From assembly GCF_017426725.1 (NCBI RefSeq), contig NZ_JAERMS010000008.1:18730-82729 (forward strand): a stretch of 64,000 nt of DNA, read 5' to 3'. This document shows positions 18,826-27,936 of this stretch, piece by piece. Position 1 is the first letter of the stretch; every line of letters begins with the position of its first letter. The notes beneath the pieces were generated by a model that made no database searches, was not told the origin of the DNA, and saw nothing but the letters and a program-made list of their open reading frames with translations. A program made the position numbers and the translations under genes. The DNA comes from Prevotella illustrans (lineage in GTDB: Bacteria > Bacteroidota > Bacteroidia > Bacteroidales > Bacteroidaceae).

Positions 18826-20370
18826 ATGACTCCATCGTTGAATATCAGAAACTACCTGCAGCTCAACCCGCTATTGCGCGTTGCCGTCATGCTGATAAGC
18901 GGCATTGCGGCCGGCGAATACCTTCAACTTTCCCTTTCCACCTTTTTACTACTCTGCGGCGTCAGCCTCTTGGCGGCCCTGTTGTGCCGTGGCAAAGGGC
19001 AAAGTCTCGCCATTCTGACGGCAACCGCTCTGCTGGGAGGGCTGCTCATCACTTTCTATCACTACCGAACCGACCGTCCACTGCCCACGGGCAGCATTCA
19101 CTATCAAGCCGTCATCATCAGTCAGCCACAGCCTCGTGGAAAGATCATGCGCTGCGACCTGCTCGTCACGGCATTGGAAGGCACGCCACTTCAACGTTCC
19201 ATGAAGGTCAGAGCCGCCATTCTGCGTCACGACGACCGTCATGACAGCCGGCTGTCTATCGGCAACGGTCTGATGGCAGAGGCTGAAATCAAGCGTCCCC
19301 GCAACACGACCGCCAACCCGCGCTTCGATTATCAACGCTGGATGCGGGTACACGGCTACGAAGGCGAGACGTTTATACCTTATTGGAAATACCACACGGC
19401 CATCTTTCCGCTACATATCAGCCGGCTCGAAAAGGCAAAACTACGGGCGCTGACGCTACGGGAACGACTGGCCAAGGACTTCCGGCAGTCGCAAATAGGC
19501 ACCGAGGAGCAGTCGCTCCTGCTGGCTATGACGCTGGGCGACAAGTCGATGCTCAGTCAACAGACCCGTGACGATTTTTCAAAAACAGGCAGTTCACATA
19601 TCTTGGCACTCTCCGGACTGCATCTTTCCATTATTTACTTCATGCTGCTGGCCCTCTTCCGGAGCAATCTTGCGGGCAACCTGCTCAGCCTTGCGGCCAT
19701 CTGGGCCTACGCCGTGATGGTCGGCCTGCCGCCGTCGGTGGTTCGCTCGGCCACCATGATTACCATTTACGGGCTCATCGCGCTACTCCACCGCGACAAG
19801 ATGAGCATGAACACGCTGTCGCTGACGGCCATCATCATGCTTGTCATCCATCCCATGAGCCTGTGGGACGTGGGATTTCAGCTGTCGTTCATGGCCGTAG
19901 CCGGCATCTTTATCTACTTCGGTCCTATCAGCCGAGCCATTCAGCCCCGTTTTCGTCCTCTTAAATGGTTTACAGACCTCATGGCCACTTCGCTGGCCGC
20001 GCAACTGACAACCGCTCCGCTCGTGCTCCACTACTTCGGACGGCTGGCAACTTACTTCCTACTGACCAACCTTATCGTCATCCCCCTGACCACCCTCATC
20101 CTCTATGGAGCCGTCATCGTGTTTGCTACCACATTCTTTCCCTTCGTCCACAACCTGCTGCTGCGGCTCGTCGGTGGGCTGGCCACGCTCTTAGTGTTGA
20201 GTGTACAAAAAATAGCCACACTCCCCGGCGCGTCGATAGACCATTTCTATCTTAGCAACCAAGGCGTGTGGCTATGCTATTCGCTCATGGCCCTGTCAAC
20301 GGCGGGCCTATGGCTGTGGCATAAACGACGACTTAATCGTCTACCCCGAACAGAGGATCCTCGGGCATGA
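18826..20370 (+). CDS. comEC: ComEC/Rec2-family membrane protein (short form)
   Basis: About 514 residues starting MTPSLNIRNYLQLNPLL. The 5' end of the longer open frame (to 18706) overlaps the upstream promoter region and includes TATTTTTG at 18781-18788, so the internal ATG is chosen. An N-terminal DUF4131-like part (NPRFDYQRWMRVHGYEGETF) precedes the Competence domain (FSKTGSSHILALSGLHLSIIYF; VGLPPSVVRSATMITIYGLI). ComEC forms the inner-membrane channel for single-stranded DNA uptake. The C-terminal metallo-beta-lactamase-like nuclease domain of long ComEC proteins is absent: the protein ends soon after the last helix. Its 3' end overlaps the convergent peptidase gene by 38 bases. Confidence 0.85.
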   Translation: MTPSLNIRNYLQLNPLLRVAVMLISGIAAGEYLQLSLSTFLLLCGVSLLAALLCRGKGQSLAILTATALLGGLLITFYHYRTDRPLPTGSIHYQAVIISQPQPRGKIMRCDLLVTALEGTPLQRSMKVRAAILRHDDRHDSRLSIGNGLMAEAEIKRPRNTTANPRFDYQRWMRVHGYEGETFIPYWKYHTAIFPLHISRLEKAKLRALTLRERLAKDFRQSQIGTEEQSLLLAMTLGDKSMLSQQTRDDFSKTGSSHILALSGLHLSIIYFMLLALFRSNLAGNLLSLAAIWAYAVMVGLPPSVVRSATMITIYGLIALLHRDKMSMNTLSLTAIIMLVIHPMSLWDVGFQLSFMAVAGIFIYFGPISRAIQPRFRPLKWFTDLMATSLAAQLTTAPLVLHYFGRLATYFLLTNLIVIPLTTLILYGAVIVFATTFFPFVHNLLLRLVGGLATLLVLSVQKIATLPGASIDHFYLSNQGVWLCYSLMALSTAGLWLWHKRRLNRLPRTEDPRA

Positions 20371-21733
20371 CCATTACCGGCTTCTGTTCGAAATCACGCA
20401 GCAACTTCTCGCTCACATATTTCTTGTTGACCACCAATCGGAACATATACTCATTGAACCAATCGTTGGTCATGATGACGCAACCCTTATGGCCGCTATC
20501 GGCTCCCCAGCTGTTTTCCACCATCCACTTTACGGGTTTGCCCGCGTTGTCCAAATCGACGGCCGTAAGCGTCATGGCGTGCGTGGAACCACTGTCGAAC
20601 GTCTCGATACGCTCGGCCTTTGTCATGCCGAAAGTTGTACCGAATAGCGTGCCGTAGTCGTAGTTGTCGAGCGTGGAATAGCCGGTCTTGCGGTCGAACT
20701 GCTTACCCGCGTCGTAGCTGCTGTAGAGCTTGCGACCGTCCTTGAGCGAAGCGATGGCCAGCTTGGCGATTTCTTCCATCGGCAGATTGAGATATTTCCA
20801 GTTGTGCCCATCATAGACATGGCGATCGAAATCCACCTCGTAAGTCTTGTAATAAGGGCGGCGCGGGTCGTTCATCACCATGATGAAACTGCCGTTGAGG
20901 GCGTGGCCCACGGTAGCCTCGTAGAACTCCTTGGGAGTAAACCGGCGCGTTTCGCCCACGGGATTGCCTTTCTTATCACGGAATGTATAGGTAAACTCCT
21001 TCACAGGCGTGCCCAATGTCAGGCTCAACATGCGATAGATGGTACCCAGCATTTCAGTTTTACGCTGATTGATGGCAGCGGGCTTCTTCTTGTCAGCCAC
21101 CATCTTACGCAGTTCCAAGCCAAACTCGCGCAGCTTTGACGAGATAAGCCGGCCCATGCGCGACGTGTTGTTGGCCGAATAGCTCTCGGGCATGACGCTC
21201 ATCGGCACCAGTCCATATTTTTCAACTAAGTCGGCGACGCCACAGAACGTGCCGCCGTCGGACACCGGATGGCGGAAGAAGAACTGCACCCGTGGGTCGT
21301 CCATCGGCTTATTGGCACAGTCGATGACGCCCTGCAGCATAAGATTGGCTTTCTCCAACTGGTCCCAGAAGAAGAGATAGGCGTGCGAGAACTCCACTTT
21401 CTGCTCGCCCTTATGTGCCTGAGCGAAGTTGCCGCGCAATACATTCAGGCCGCTGAACATCCAGCAACGTCCCGAACTTTTCTGGTTATGAATGTTCTGC
21501 GAGGGTGTCATCACCGAGAAATGGTCGTCAAGGCCAACCTCAGCCCTGTTGTTCTTGGCCAGGTTGTCAATCGAGTTCGACGCAATGGCATTAGCCAAGG
21601 CCTTTTCGGCCACGGAAGAGGATTGCGCCTGCTGAATCTTCTGCAACATTTCGACAGAAATACCACCCTTGGTCTGGGCAGAAAGCGTCATGGCCATGGC
21701 CATGAAAAGACTTAAGATTACGGTTTTACGCAT
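20333..21733 (-). CDS. C1-family cysteine peptidase (aminopeptidase C / bleomycin hydrolase type)
   Basis: 466 residues with a signal peptide (LFMAMAMTLSAQ). Catalytic triad context is visible: Cys in SSGRCWMFSGLNVLRG, His in GSTHAMTLTAVD and Asn in WMVENSWGADSG, in the order and spacing of PepC/bleomycin hydrolases. These cut N-terminal residues from peptides as hexameric self-compartmentalised enzymes. The signal peptide implies a periplasmic or surface version, as is common in Bacteroidales. A TATTTTTG element on the minus strand (21769-21762) gives a leader of about 25 bases. Single gene. Confidence 0.9.
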   Translation of the reverse strand: MRKTVILSLFMAMAMTLSAQTKGGISVEMLQKIQQAQSSSVAEKALANAIASNSIDNLAKNNRAEVGLDDHFSVMTPSQNIHNQKSSGRCWMFSGLNVLRGNFAQAHKGEQKVEFSHAYLFFWDQLEKANLMLQGVIDCANKPMDDPRVQFFFRHPVSDGGTFCGVADLVEKYGLVPMSVMPESYSANNTSRMGRLISSKLREFGLELRKMVADKKKPAAINQRKTEMLGTIYRMLSLTLGTPVKEFTYTFRDKKGNPVGETRRFTPKEFYEATVGHALNGSFIMVMNDPRRPYYKTYEVDFDRHVYDGHNWKYLNLPMEEIAKLAIASLKDGRKLYSSYDAGKQFDRKTGYSTLDNYDYGTLFGTTFGMTKAERIETFDSGSTHAMTLTAVDLDNAGKPVKWMVENSWGADSGHKGCVIMTNDWFNEYMFRLVVNKKYVSEKLLRDFEQKPVMVMPEDPLFGVDD

Positions 21734-21906
21734 TTGTTTTCAATTTTATTAAACGATTCTGCAAAAATACAAAAAATAATACAGAATCTCCATTGTGGGC
21801 TTAAAATATCATAGAAAGCGTATTTTTATAACCCGCAAAGCGACTTTGCGTGACCTCGTCCACTTAGAGAGGCCGGTACAACGGCGCATGTCATGGTGGT
21901 GGAAAT

Positions 21907-22265
21907 GTAAATTTTTTATCACGCAAAAACGACCTTTTCAATTTGGTCATCTGGAATTGAAATGAAGGTTGATGGGCTTTGAAATGACGATTGGGGGACG
22001 ATAAAATCGCGAAAGCAGTGCTTTGACAATGCAAAAGCAGCCCTTTTAGCCGGTCAAAGCACTGCTTTTGGAGTGTCATAAGGCTGCTTTTGACTGCTGA
22101 AAAAGAGTTTTTTAGAAGTCAAAAACAGCGCTCTGAAAGACTAAAAACAACTAACGCGTTGATTATGAGCGTAATACAAACTCACGCAGGAATCGCTTAT
22201 TTTCGACCAAAGATATTTTATTTCAGAATAACGCAGCCATTTTCGCGTTTTTGTCAAATAAATTC
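21907..22265 (-). repeat. 359-bp dispersed intergenic element, copy B (intact)
   Basis: Occupies most of the gap between the C1 peptidase and the MATE gene. Read on the minus strand it aligns without gaps to 40776-41134. The first 145 bases (22265-22121) are about 86% identical by hand count, including GCTGCGTTATTCTGAAATAA. The linker and tail are less similar but keep GCCTTATGAC and TCATTTCAAAGC. A perfect 16-bp inverted repeat lies at 22012-22027 / 22053-22068 with a 25-base loop. The ends are imperfectly inverted (both ends carry CAAAAACG). Short reading frames inside differ from the other copy at all codon positions, so it is probably not coding. Confidence 0.8.
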
Positions 22266-22362
22266 GGTGTTGAAATGTTCTTCCTTTTGGCTTGTTACAG
22301 CTTATCATATCGTTGCCGGAAAGGATTCTACAGCCGCGGCGTGGCTTTTCTTCAGGGTTTTC

Positions 22363-22393
22363 TTTGCGGTTTGCCGTGTTTGCAGTATCTTTG
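22363..22393 (+). promoter_or_regulatory. Promoter of the MATE operon
   Basis: TTTG (22363-22366), 19 bases, then TATCTTTG (22386-22393): full match to the Bacteroidetes consensus. The predicted leader to the ATG at 22505 is about 105 bases, which argues against the in-frame ATG at 22430. Confidence 0.7.
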
Positions 22394-22504
22394 TAGAAAG
22401 GTTGTAGGGGGGTGAGGTTGTCGGGATGAATGGTTAGCTATCATCTTTACAAGGACTTATCGGTTCTGCGATATGCTCCACCCGCGGCAACAAAAGACAA
22501 AATT

Positions 22505-23872
22505 ATGGACAATAACAAGCAAGCGACACTCGAATTGGGAACCAAGCCCGTAGGTTCGCTATTGATACAATACGCCCTGCCGGCCATCATTGCCATGACG
22601 GCTTCGTCGCTCTACAACATCATCGACCGCGTGTTCATCGGGCAGGTGGTGGGTCCCATGGCTATCTCGGGACTGGCCATTACCTTTCCTTTCATGAATC
22701 TCTCGAGCGCGTTCGGCGCCGCCGTGGGCGTGGGATCCTCAACGGCTATTTCCGTGAAGCTGGGACAGAAGGACTATGCCACGGCCGAAAACATTCTGGG
22801 TAATACCGTTACGCTCAACCTGATTGTAGGACTTGTGCTGGGATTCACGTGTCTCGCGTTTCTCGACCCTATCCTCCGGTTCTTCGGCGCCAGCGATCAG
22901 ACGATTCCCTATGCCCGCGACTTCATGCAGATTATCCTGCTGGGCAACGTCTTCACGCACATGTACTTTGGCATGAACGCCGTGTTGCGTGCGGCCAGCA
23001 AGCCCCGTCAGGCCATGTACGCCACCATGTTTACGGTGGTTTGCAATATTCTGCTCGACGTGGTGTTCATCTGGTGGTGGCACTGGGGTATTCGTGGGGC
23101 CGCTCTCGCTACCATCATCTCGCAAATTCTGGCTCTCATGTGGCAGATGAAGCTCTTCAGCAACCAGAAAGAACTGCTCCATCTGAAACGCGGAATCTAT
23201 CGGCTGAAGGCCAACTTAGTGAAGAATATCATCGGAATCGGTATCTCGCCGTTCCTGATGAACGTGTGCGCCTGCATCATCGTCATCTTCATGAACAACC
23301 AATTCGTGAAGTTCGGCGGCGACATGGCGGTGGGTGCCTACGGCATCAGCAATGGTATCGCCACGGTATTCATCATGTTTGTGATGGGTATCAATCAGGG
23401 CATGCAGCCCATCGCGGGCTATAACTACGGGGCCGAGCGTGTCGATCGTATGCTGCAAGTGCTGAGGCTCAGTATCATTTACGCCACCGTCATCATGACA
23501 GCCGGCTGGCTCGTGGCCATGTTCCTGCCTTATTATTGCGCCCGCATGTTCACCACCGACACGGCGCTCATCGCTTTGGCCATCCCGGCCATTCGCATCA
23601 ACATGCTTGTATTTCCCGTGATAGGCTATCAAATGGTGATTGCCAACTTCTTCCAATGTATCGGCAAGGTGAAAATAAGCATCTTCATGAGCCTCTCACG
23701 TCAGCTGTTGTTCCTCTTGCCTCTCCTGGCCATTCTGCCGGAGTTCTGGGGTGTCAACGGCGTTTGGTACGCTTTGCCTTCGTCCGACTTGACGGCAGCC
23801 GTCGTAGCGGCCGTAATCATGACGGTATATATGAAAAAGTTCAATAAAACATATAACACTTCGCGCCCATGA
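22505..23872 (+). CDS. MATE family multidrug/cation antiporter
   Basis: 455 residues and about twelve hydrophobic helices in two similar halves. The first half opens with LLIQYALPAIIAMTASSLYNIIDRVFIGQVVGPMAISGLAI and the second has MGINQGMQPIAGYNYGAE, both hallmarks of MATE (NorM/MepA-like) proteins, which export cationic compounds against Na+ or H+ at the inner membrane. The start at MDNNKQATLELG is chosen because the longer frame has a non-family N-terminus. The stop overlaps the next start as ATGA, so it is translationally coupled to the kinase-like gene. Confidence 0.9.
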   Translation: MDNNKQATLELGTKPVGSLLIQYALPAIIAMTASSLYNIIDRVFIGQVVGPMAISGLAITFPFMNLSSAFGAAVGVGSSTAISVKLGQKDYATAENILGNTVTLNLIVGLVLGFTCLAFLDPILRFFGASDQTIPYARDFMQIILLGNVFTHMYFGMNAVLRAASKPRQAMYATMFTVVCNILLDVVFIWWWHWGIRGAALATIISQILALMWQMKLFSNQKELLHLKRGIYRLKANLVKNIIGIGISPFLMNVCACIIVIFMNNQFVKFGGDMAVGAYGISNGIATVFIMFVMGINQGMQPIAGYNYGAERVDRMLQVLRLSIIYATVIMTAGWLVAMFLPYYCARMFTTDTALIALAIPAIRINMLVFPVIGYQMVIANFFQCIGKVKISIFMSLSRQLLFLLPLLAILPEFWGVNGVWYALPSSDLTAAVVAAVIMTVYMKKFNKTYNTSRP

Positions 23873-24504
23873 ACAACCATACGCGTATCATCAACATAGG
23901 TCGGCAGATCGGCAGTGGCGGTCTGTTGATCGCCAAGGAGCTGGCCCGCAACCTGGGCTTTGTGTTCTACGACAGGGAGATTCTGAACCTGGCCGCCAAG
24001 GAAAGCGGCTTCTGCGAGAGATTCTTCGAGCAGAACGACGAGCGGAAAGGATTTCTGCGCTCGCTCTTCCACGTGCATGTCCCGCTCCTGGGCGAGAGCA
24101 ATTTCTACAGGAACGACTTCTCGCAGGAGAGTCTTTACCAGTTTCAGAGCGACGCCATCCGCAAAGCGGCCGAACAATCGGACTGCGTTTTCGTAGGCCG
24201 CACGGCCGACTACATCCTTCGCGACTATCGGAATGTGGTCAACATCTTTATCACGGCCGACCCGGAAGAGCGGTTGCGACGTGTCGCCGAGCGGCTGCGA
24301 CTGAACGAGGAGGCTGCCCGCAAGTTGATAGAGGATAAGGAAGAAAGTCGCGCGGCCTACTACAACTATTACACGGGCAAGAAATGGGGACACGCGTCGA
24401 GCTACGACCTCTGCGTCAACTCCGGCCCGTTGGGGCTGAAAGGTACGGCCGAGTTGATAGAAGACTTTGTCCGTCGCCGTTTTCAAATGACTCCCGACCG
24501 ATGA
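23869..24504 (+). CDS. Cytidylate kinase-like family protein
   Basis: 211 residues beginning with a P-loop-like stretch (INIGRQIGSGGLLIAKELA) and then FYDREILNLAAKESG, RTADYILRDY and RRVAERLRL. This matches the cytidylate-kinase-like (AAA_26) family found widely in anaerobes, which is distinct from the housekeeping Cmk. The substrate is not established to my knowledge. Overlaps MATE by 4 bases upstream and the phosphodiesterase by 4 bases downstream, so all three are one operon. Confidence 0.85.
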   Translation: MNNHTRIINIGRQIGSGGLLIAKELARNLGFVFYDREILNLAAKESGFCERFFEQNDERKGFLRSLFHVHVPLLGESNFYRNDFSQESLYQFQSDAIRKAAEQSDCVFVGRTADYILRDYRNVVNIFITADPEERLRRVAERLRLNEEAARKLIEDKEESRAAYYNYYTGKKWGHASSYDLCVNSGPLGLKGTAELIEDFVRRRFQMTPDR

Positions 24505-25001
24505 AAAAGATTGGAATTATCAGCGATACGCACGCCTATTGGGATGACAAATACGTCACCTATCTGGACGACTGCGACGAGATATGGCACGCGGGCGACA
24601 TCGGATCGCCGGAACTGGCCGACCGTTTTGAGGCCATGAAGCCCACGTTCAGGGCCGTCTATGGCAACTGCGATGGCTACGACCTGCGCGCCCGCTATCC
24701 CGAGACGCTGCGTTTCAAGTGTGAGGACGTGGACGTGATGATGACACACATCGGCGGCTATCCGGGCAGGTACGACCGCTCTATCGTGAATAAGCTGTTC
24801 GCGTCGCCACCCAACCTGTTCATTTCGGGCCATTCGCACATCCTCAAGATTATGCCCGACAAGCGGCTGAACCTGTTGCACATTAATCCGGGCGCCGCTG
24901 GACTGCAAGGCTGGCACCGGGAGCGCACCCTCGTGAGGCTCACCATCGACGGCAGTCGGTTTACCGACTGCGAAGTCGTCACGCTGGGGGGTAAGCATTG
25001 A
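24501..25001 (+). CDS. YfcE/MJ0936-type metallophosphodiesterase
   Basis: 166 residues starting MKKIGIISDTHAYWDD. All calcineurin-like metal motifs are visible: SDTHAYW, HAGDIGS, YGNCDGYD, THIGGYPG and SGHSHI. YfcE-family enzymes hydrolyse phosphodiesters with Mn; the physiological substrate is generally unknown. The ATG at 24501 overlaps the kinase stop (ATGA), and the family-typical N-terminus confirms it over the ATG at 24384. Last gene of the MATE operon. Confidence 0.88.
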   Translation: MKKIGIISDTHAYWDDKYVTYLDDCDEIWHAGDIGSPELADRFEAMKPTFRAVYGNCDGYDLRARYPETLRFKCEDVDVMMTHIGGYPGRYDRSIVNKLFASPPNLFISGHSHILKIMPDKRLNLLHINPGAAGLQGWHRERTLVRLTIDGSRFTDCEVVTLGGKH

Positions 25002-25137
25002 ACCGAATCTTTCGGCATCATAAAGCCTAACAACATGACACGTAAAAAACAGATTCTTGCCTTTTCGGCCATCTTCGGCATCATTCGCGAGTTTCCGGAG
25101 TAAGTTTAACCTGCTAATTATACATTATTATATATAT

Positions 25138-26286
25138 ATGAAAACCTATTTAGTAACGGGAGGCGCCGGTTTTATCGGTGCTAATTTCATCAAGTATCTG
25201 CTGCACGTAAAGTATCGAAACGAGGATATTAAAGTGATTATCCTCGACGCGCTGACCTACGCGGGCAACTTGGGAACCATCAAGGAGGACATCGACGGTG
25301 AGCGTTGCGTCTTCGTGAAAGGCGATATTCGCGACCGAAAACTGCTCGACAACCTCTTTGCCGAGTACGATATCGACTATCTTGTCAACTTCGCGGCCGA
25401 GAGCCATGTGGACCGCAGCATTGAAGATCCGCAGCTTTTCCTGAGCGTCAACATCCTGGGAACGCAGAATTTGCTCGACGCGGCCCGACAGGCGTGGGTC
25501 ACCGGCAAGGACGCGCAGGGCCGTCCCACGTGGAAAGCTGGCAAACGCTATCATCAGGTGTCCACCGACGAGGTCTACGGCAGCTTGGGAGCGGAGGGAT
25601 TCTTCACCGAACAGACGCCGCTATGCCCGCACAGTCCATACAGTGCCAGCAAGACGAGTGCCGACTTGTTTGTCATGGCCTATCATGACACCTACCGCAT
25701 GCCCGTCACCATCACCCGTTGTTCCAATAACTACGGGCCTTATCACTTTCCCGAAAAGCTCATTCCGCTTATCATCAATAACATTCTGGAAGGCAAACCG
25801 CTGCCCGTCTACGGCCAAGGGCTCAACGTGCGCGACTGGCTTTACGTGGAAGACCACTGCAAGGCCATTGATCTGGTGGTGCGTGAAGGCCGCGAGGGTG
25901 AGGTCTACAACGTGGGGGGACACAACGAAATGACGAATATCGACATCGTGAAACTCACCGTCAAGACCGTTCACGATATAATGGAAGCCGATAAGAGCTT
26001 GCGCCATATACTGAAAAAGCAGGTGAAGGACGCCAACGGAGATATCGACATCAGTTGGATTAACAACGATCTCATCACGTATGTGGCCGACCGTTTGGGC
26101 CACGACCTGCGCTATGCCATCGATCCCACGAAGATAAAGAATGAGTTGGGCTGGACTCCCGAAACGAAGTTTGCCGACGGTATCGTGAAGACCATCAAGT
26201 GGAACCTCGACAATCAGGCCTGGATAGAGGAAGTAACAAGCGGTGATTATCAGAAATATTATGCCCGGATGTACGGCAACAGATAA
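25138..26286 (+). CDS. rfbB: dTDP-glucose 4,6-dehydratase
   Basis: 382 residues starting MKTYLVTGGAGFIGANFIKY, an extended-SDR NAD motif. The catalytic Tyr-Lys pair sits in YSASKTS after VSTDEVYGSLG. Also seen are AESHVDRSI, NNYGPYHFPEKLIP and VRDWLYVEDHCKAI. It converts dTDP-glucose to dTDP-4-keto-6-deoxyglucose, the branch point for dTDP-deoxysugars. The start is fixed by the Rossmann motif; the longer open frame back to 25057 has no family match. First gene of the sugar operon ending at 29956. rmlA, which supplies its substrate, is not in the window. Confidence 0.92.
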   Translation: MKTYLVTGGAGFIGANFIKYLLHVKYRNEDIKVIILDALTYAGNLGTIKEDIDGERCVFVKGDIRDRKLLDNLFAEYDIDYLVNFAAESHVDRSIEDPQLFLSVNILGTQNLLDAARQAWVTGKDAQGRPTWKAGKRYHQVSTDEVYGSLGAEGFFTEQTPLCPHSPYSASKTSADLFVMAYHDTYRMPVTITRCSNNYGPYHFPEKLIPLIINNILEGKPLPVYGQGLNVRDWLYVEDHCKAIDLVVREGREGEVYNVGGHNEMTNIDIVKLTVKTVHDIMEADKSLRHILKKQVKDANGDIDISWINNDLITYVADRLGHDLRYAIDPTKIKNELGWTPETKFADGIVKTIKWNLDNQAWIEEVTSGDYQKYYARMYGNR

Positions 26287-26337
26287 CGAAACGTATGGCC
26301 ACAGCCAACAAACAGCACGACAATAAACAAGATTAGA

Positions 26338-27501
26338 ATGAAGAAAATCATGTTACTGGGCTCGGGAGAACTGGGCAAGGAGTTTACGATTGCCGCCAAA
26401 CGAGCCGGTCTCTACGTGGTGGCCTGCGACAAATACGACAACGCGCCGGCCATGCAGGTGGCCGATGAGCGAGAGATATTTAGCATGCTCGACGGCGACG
26501 CGCTCACCATGGCGGTCAGGAAGCATCGCCCCGACATCATCGTTCCGGAGATAGAAGCGATTCGTACCGAGCGTTTGTTCGACTTCGAGCGGCAAGGCAT
26601 TCAGGTGGTTCCTTCGGCACGAGCCGTCAACTACACCATGAACCGCCGTGCCATCCGTGACCTGGCGTCGCGGGAGCTGGGCTTGCGCACCGCCAAATAT
26701 TTCTACGCGAAGACCTTCGACGAGTTTAAAACGGCGGCAGACGCCATCGGCTTCCCCTGCGTGGTGAAGCCCCTGATGAGTTCGAGTGGGCATGGGCAGA
26801 GCTATGTGCGTAACGACGACGAACTGGAAGCGGCTTTCCACGAAGCCATGGAGGAAGGACGTGGCGACGTGAGGGAAGTGATTATCGAGGAATTTATCGA
26901 CTTCGACTCTGAATTTACGCTGCTTACGGTGACGCAGAAGGATGGGCCGACACTCTTCTGTCCTCCCATCGGCCATATACAGAAGGGTGGTGACTACCGC
27001 GAAAGCTGGCAACCGTATCATATTTCGGACGAAGCGCTGAAGCAGGCGCGCCACATGGCCGCCGAAGTGACGAAGGCATTGACGGGCTATGGCCTATGGG
27101 GCGTGGAGTTTTTCATGACCAAACAGGGAGAGGTTATCTTCTCCGAACTGAGTCCAAGGCCCCACGACACGGGCATGGTAACGCTCGGTCATACCACTAA
27201 CCTGAGCGAGTTTGAGCTTCATCTGCGGGCCGTCATGGGCTGGCCCATCCCCGCCATTCACTTGGAGCACTACGGTTGCAGCGCCGTGGTGCTGGCCAAG
27301 GAGGAAGCCGACCGTGAACCCGACTATCAACTCATGGAAGCTCTGAAAGAAGACCGCACCCGTGTGCGCGTCTTCGGCAAGCCCACGCAGCACGTGGGAC
27401 GTCGTATGGGCGTGGTGCTGTGTTACGACGAGTTGGGCGCGGATATCAACCTGTTGCGCGACAAGGCCAAACGGCTGGCCGAAACCATCATCCCCGATTA
27501 A
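26338..27501 (+). CDS. purT: Formate-dependent phosphoribosylglycinamide formyltransferase
   Basis: 387 residues: [30 protein letters not shown], the ATP-grasp core ([54 protein letters not shown]) and a C-terminal GRRMGVVL. PurT makes formyl-GAR from GAR, formate and ATP in purine synthesis. It lies between rfbB (51 bases upstream) and the fdtA-like gene (21 bases downstream), in the same direction. All key motifs are intact, so it looks like a genuine purT rather than a sugar-pathway paralogue; the placement is odd. Confidence 0.92.
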   Translation: MKKIMLLGSGELGKEFTIAAKRAGLYVVACDKYDNAPAMQVADEREIFSMLDGDALTMAVRKHRPDIIVPEIEAIRTERLFDFERQGIQVVPSARAVNYTMNRRAIRDLASRELGLRTAKYFYAKTFDEFKTAADAIGFPCVVKPLMSSSGHGQSYVRNDDELEAAFHEAMEEGRGDVREVIIEEFIDFDSEFTLLTVTQKDGPTLFCPPIGHIQKGGDYRESWQPYHISDEALKQARHMAAEVTKALTGYGLWGVEFFMTKQGEVIFSELSPRPHDTGMVTLGHTTNLSEFELHLRAVMGWPIPAIHLEHYGCSAVVLAKEEADREPDYQLMEALKEDRTRVRVFGKPTQHVGRRMGVVLCYDELGADINLLRDKAKRLAETIIPD

Positions 27502-27522
27502 TCAAAATTATATTTTCGACAC

Positions 27523-27936
27523 ATGACAAGTCCGTTAGGAGAAATCATCGAGCTGCCTCGAATAACCGATCCGAGGGGTAACCTGACGGTGGCGGAGCAG
27601 CTACGACATATTCCTTTTGAGATTAAGAGAGTGTACTGGACCTACGACGTGCCGGCCGGAGAGAGCCGTGGAGGTCACGCCCACCGACATTGTCGCTCGG
27701 CGGTGATAGCAGTGAGCGGCAGTTTCGACGTCGTTTTGGACAACGGGACGGAACGATGGACCTATCACATGAACCATCCCTACCAGGCACTGCTCATCGA
27801 TAGGGGTATATGGCGCACGCTGGAGGACTTCTCCAGCGGTGCCGTCTGCTTGTCGCTGGCCTCCGACGCGTTTCAGGAAGAAGACTATATACGTGATTAC
27901 CAACAGTTTCTGGCCTATTTGAAATGTTCGAAATAA
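27523..27936 (+). CDS. fdtA: FdtA/QdtA-type dTDP-sugar ketoisomerase (WxcM-like cupin)
   Basis: 137 residues of a single cupin fold: ITDPRGNLTVAEQ, FEIKRVYWTYDVPAGESRGG and HAHRHC, the metal-free isomerase His motif. This family moves the keto group of dTDP-4-keto-6-deoxyglucose from C4 to C3, giving the 6-deoxy-galactose (FdtA) or -glucose (QdtA) form. The product stereochemistry cannot be read here, so the fdtA symbol stands for the family. Directly precedes and overlaps (13 bases) the acyltransferase gene; its partner aminotransferase is at 28859. Confidence 0.85.
   Translation: MTSPLGEIIELPRITDPRGNLTVAEQLRHIPFEIKRVYWTYDVPAGESRGGHAHRHCRSAVIAVSGSFDVVLDNGTERWTYHMNHPYQALLIDRGIWRTLEDFSSGAVCLSLASDAFQEEDYIRDYQQFLAYLKCSK

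Noticed and set aside
22166..22407. Plus-strand frame in copy B (MSVIQTHAGIAYFRPKIFYF) with a counterpart on the minus strand of copy C (IQTCAGFAYSRSKIFYFRIT)
   Set aside because: The peptide similarity follows from the DNA repeat. Differences between copies fall at all codon positions and the frames diverge at both ends, so there is no sign of protein selection.
25035..25103. 22-codon frame (MTRKKQILAFSAIFGIIREF...) between the phosphodiesterase and rfbB
   Set aside because: Too short to judge, with no family recognised and no promoter. A leader peptide or decayed gene end is possible but unsupported.
26295..26336. 13-codon frame just before purT
   Set aside because: Very short and hydrophilic with no leader-peptide features; most likely chance.
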